DNA from: Acidobacteriota bacterium
GTDB lineage: Bacteria; Acidobacteriota; Vicinamibacteria; Vicinamibacterales; UBA2999
NCBI GenBank assembly: GCA_020851565.1
Contig: JADZCN010000085.1
Span: 1 to 41,577, forward strand
Length of the DNA stretch: 41,577 nucleotides
Direction of reading: 5' to 3'
Shown: positions 39,800 to 41,577 of the stretch, piece after piece
How positions within the stretch are numbered: position 1 is the first letter of the stretch
Layout: every line of letters starts with the position of its first letter
Made by a program: the position numbers and the translations under genes
The notes under the pieces: model-generated
The model's input: only the letters and a program-made list of their open reading frames with translations
The model's database searches: none
What the model was told of the DNA's origin: nothing

Positions 39800-41577
39800 C
39801 TACTCCGCCCGCAGGGTCGCCGCCGGATCGACGACCGCGGCACCCCTGGCGGCGAGCACCGCCGCCACCGTCGTCGCCGCCACCATCGCGGCCGCCGCCA
39901 ACACAAACGTGCCGGGGTCGAGGGCGGTCACGCCGACGAGCAGCGCGTCCAGGGAGTCCCCCACGCTGATGGCCAGCGCCACCCCCAGCGCGACGCCCAG
40001 TCCACTCTGCAGCAGCACTGGCGCGACGGCCGCACGCAGGATGCGTCCCGGGGTGGCCCCGAGCGTCAGGCGAATGCCGATCTCGCGACGACGCTGGCTC
40101 ACCGTGTAGGCGACGACGCCCGCCACGCCCCATGTGGCGATGGTGAGGGCGGCGAGCGCAAAGAGGTTCATCAGCCCCGCGTACAGACGAGGGCGCGCCA
40201 GCGCCTGGTCCACAATCGCGTCCATCGTCGCGACATCGATGAACGTGGCATCCGGATCGACGGCACGCAAGGCGTCACGGAGCCGCGGAATCAGCTCGTG
40301 CGGACGGTCCTCCGCGCGCACCATCACGATCGGGCCGCGCCCCGGTGCGATCGGCAGGGCCGGGCGCTGCCGCGTATCGAAGAACACCTCCGGCTCGGCT
40401 TGTGCCCCCAGCGCGAACTGCGTGGCGTTCCGAACCACCCCCACCACCTCCCACGGCTCCGGCGACGTGCCGAAGTACAGGATGCGGCCGACCGGCCGCT
40501 CGCCCAGTAGGCCGGCACGCACGAAGGCCTCGTTGACCACCACCACTCGCGGGTGCGCGGCGTCATCGTCAACGCGCAAGCCGCGGCCCTGACTGATCTG
40601 CAGGTGCAGCGTCTCGAAGTACGCGTGATGCACCCACGTACTGACATGCATGAGCGTCGTCTGATCGCTGGACGTGGCAACGGGGTTCGGCCCCGGCGGA
40701 GCCGTCGTCGCCGTGCTGCCCGCTCGCGATTGCGCCAACGGCAGCCGGCCGTAGGCAGCGCTTCGCACGCCCGGCACGTCGCGCAGCTGATCGACGACGC
40801 GGTGGCTGAAGGCTTCCAACGATTCCCGGCTGTAGCGACCGGCCGGAAAGGCCAGACGCAGCGTGAGGATGCGGTTCGGCTCGAAGCCCAGCTCCGTGCC
40901 GAGGAGCGCGGTGAGACTCCGCATGGTCAGGACACCGCCGATCAGCAGGGTGACGGCCAGCGCGACTTGCGCGGTCAGCAGCCACGCGTGGCCCAATCGG
41001 CGCGTCGCGCCGCCCTGGGTCAGATCCGACCACGTGGACGCCATCCGCGCGCCCTGGGCGGTCAGCCGGAGGGCGGGCCACAGGCCGGCGATCGCGGTGC
41101 TGACCACGACCAGCCCGGCCACCATCACGAACGTGGCGGGATTCACGGCAATCTCGTCCAGCCGCGGAATGCTCACGCCCGCCCCGAGGTCTCGACGAGG
41201 CAGGGCCGTCCCCCACCGCGTGACCCATCGCAGGCCAACCGTGGCCAGCGCGAGACCGACGGCACCACCAAGGGTGGCCAGGACGACGCTCTCGGCGAGC
41301 AAGGCCCCTACCATCTGTCTTCGGGACGCACCGAGCGCGATCCGGGTGGCCACCTCGCGCGTGCAGGCGGTCCCGCGCGCGACAAGCAGCGTGGCGATAT
41401 TGACGCAGGCCAGCAAGAGCACGAGGCTCGCGGCGGCGGCCAGCAGGCCGAGCACGGGGCGCACGGGCGCCACCACGTCCTCCTTCCAGCTCACCAACCC
41501 GAACGGCGCGGACTCACCCGCCGCGCGGTACTCGTCCGGCGTCGGGAAGCCCCGCAGGTCCTGCAGCACCGTCGTCA
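39800..41577 (-). CDS. ADOP-family ABC transporter permease (5' end outside window)
   Basis: The frame is open to the right edge, so the N-terminal signature is missing; at least 592 residues are present. Segments include LVLLLACVNIATLLVARGTA with EVATRIALGASRRQMVGALL of the first FtsX domain, LLTAQVALAVTLLIGGVLTM at the start of the second half, the periplasmic part PWEVVGVVRNATQFALGAQA, and VVAYTVSQRRREIGIRLTLG of the C-terminal FtsX domain. It differs clearly from its neighbour, so it is an old paralogue rather than a recent copy. Some features (FPTPDEYRAAGESAPFGLVS) suggest the window cuts through the first periplasmic domain. Confidence 0.88.
   Translation of the reverse strand, partial: TTVLQDLRGFPTPDEYRAAGESAPFGLVSWKEDVVAPVRPVLGLLAAAASLVLLLACVNIATLLVARGTACTREVATRIALGASRRQMVGALLAESVVLATLGGAVGLALATVGLRWVTRWGTALPRRDLGAGVSIPRLDEIAVNPATFVMVAGLVVVSTAIAGLWPALRLTAQGARMASTWSDLTQGGATRRLGHAWLLTAQVALAVTLLIGGVLTMRSLTALLGTELGFEPNRILTLRLAFPAGRYSRESLEAFSHRVVDQLRDVPGVRSAAYGRLPLAQSRAGSTATTAPPGPNPVATSSDQTTLMHVSTWVHHAYFETLHLQISQGRGLRVDDDAAHPRVVVVNEAFVRAGLLGERPVGRILYFGTSPEPWEVVGVVRNATQFALGAQAEPEVFFDTRQRPALPIAPGRGPIVMVRAEDRPHELIPRLRDALRAVDPDATFIDVATMDAIVDQALARPRLYAGLMNLFALAALTIATWGVAGVVAYTVSQRRREIGIRLTLGATPGRILRAAVAPVLLQSGLGVALGVALAISVGDSLDALLVGVTALDPGTFVLAAAAMVAATTVAAVLAARGAAVVDPAATLRAE

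Noticed and set aside
1..41577. tRNA, rRNA or integrase/attachment sites
   Set aside because: No cloverleaf-like, rRNA-like or integrase-like sequence was recognised by eye; short or divergent RNAs could be missed without a covariance-model search.

Overview
The window looks like part of a soil or groundwater Acidobacteriota genome, probably class Vicinamibacteria. The DNA is very GC-rich and long open frames occur on the antisense strand of most genes. Three large orphan MacB/FtsX-type permeases of the family named 'acidobacterial duplicated orphan permease' (ADOP, TIGR03434) lie at 753-3149, 37219-39669 and 39800-41577. Several genes have a TANNNT -10 box only 6-10 bases before the start codon, suggesting leaderless transcripts, while others have clear Shine-Dalgarno sites. 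The taxonomic placement is inference.

Layout. 1-7.8 kb: the end-truncated gene of a possibly AlkZ-related protein, an ADOP permease, a secreted cupin-like protein, a small Cys-rich protein with a SigZ-like sigma factor, a secretory-lipase-type hydrolase and an MlaF-like ATPase. Two intergenic elements (3979-4353 and 6429-6660) are built from about 10-bp units that face each other. The first has 44-bp terminal inverted repeats and GGGT flanks. 7.8-18.1 kb: an ArsR regulator, an unannotated 44-codon one-helix membrane peptide, and a compact operon for an energy-converting-hydrogenase-related (Ehr) complex: two tandem HyfB-like subunits, HyfC, HyfE, HyfF, a NuoCD/HyfG-like large subunit and a ferredoxin/NuoB fusion. 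The large subunit has lost every NiFe-binding cysteine, so this is not a hydrogenase. It is best read as a membrane oxidoreductase, probably ion-pumping, with an unknown soluble electron partner.

18.2-29.9 kb: a MarR regulator, a cytochrome c/PHM-like copper monooxygenase with a secreted partner, a PafA-like phosphatase, an AAC(2')-type acetyltransferase, YhbY, a secreted DinB protein, a YbaK protein, an AraC regulator, a response regulator with Glu in place of the phospho-acceptor Asp, a subtilase with no signal peptide, and a lipoprotein whose coding sequence holds a frame-breaking 8-bp tandem repeat.

29.9-41.6 kb: Hsp20, an ArsR-AHSA1 pair with a palindromic operator over its start codon, a DinB gene flanked by a 50-bp direct repeat, a TerB-like protein, a DUF1028 protein, a VapBC toxin-antitoxin pair, an orphan LivJ-type binding protein, a HipA-like kinase with a frameshift near its N-terminus, and two ADOP permeases. 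No rRNA, tRNA, CRISPR array or recognisable transposase gene was seen.
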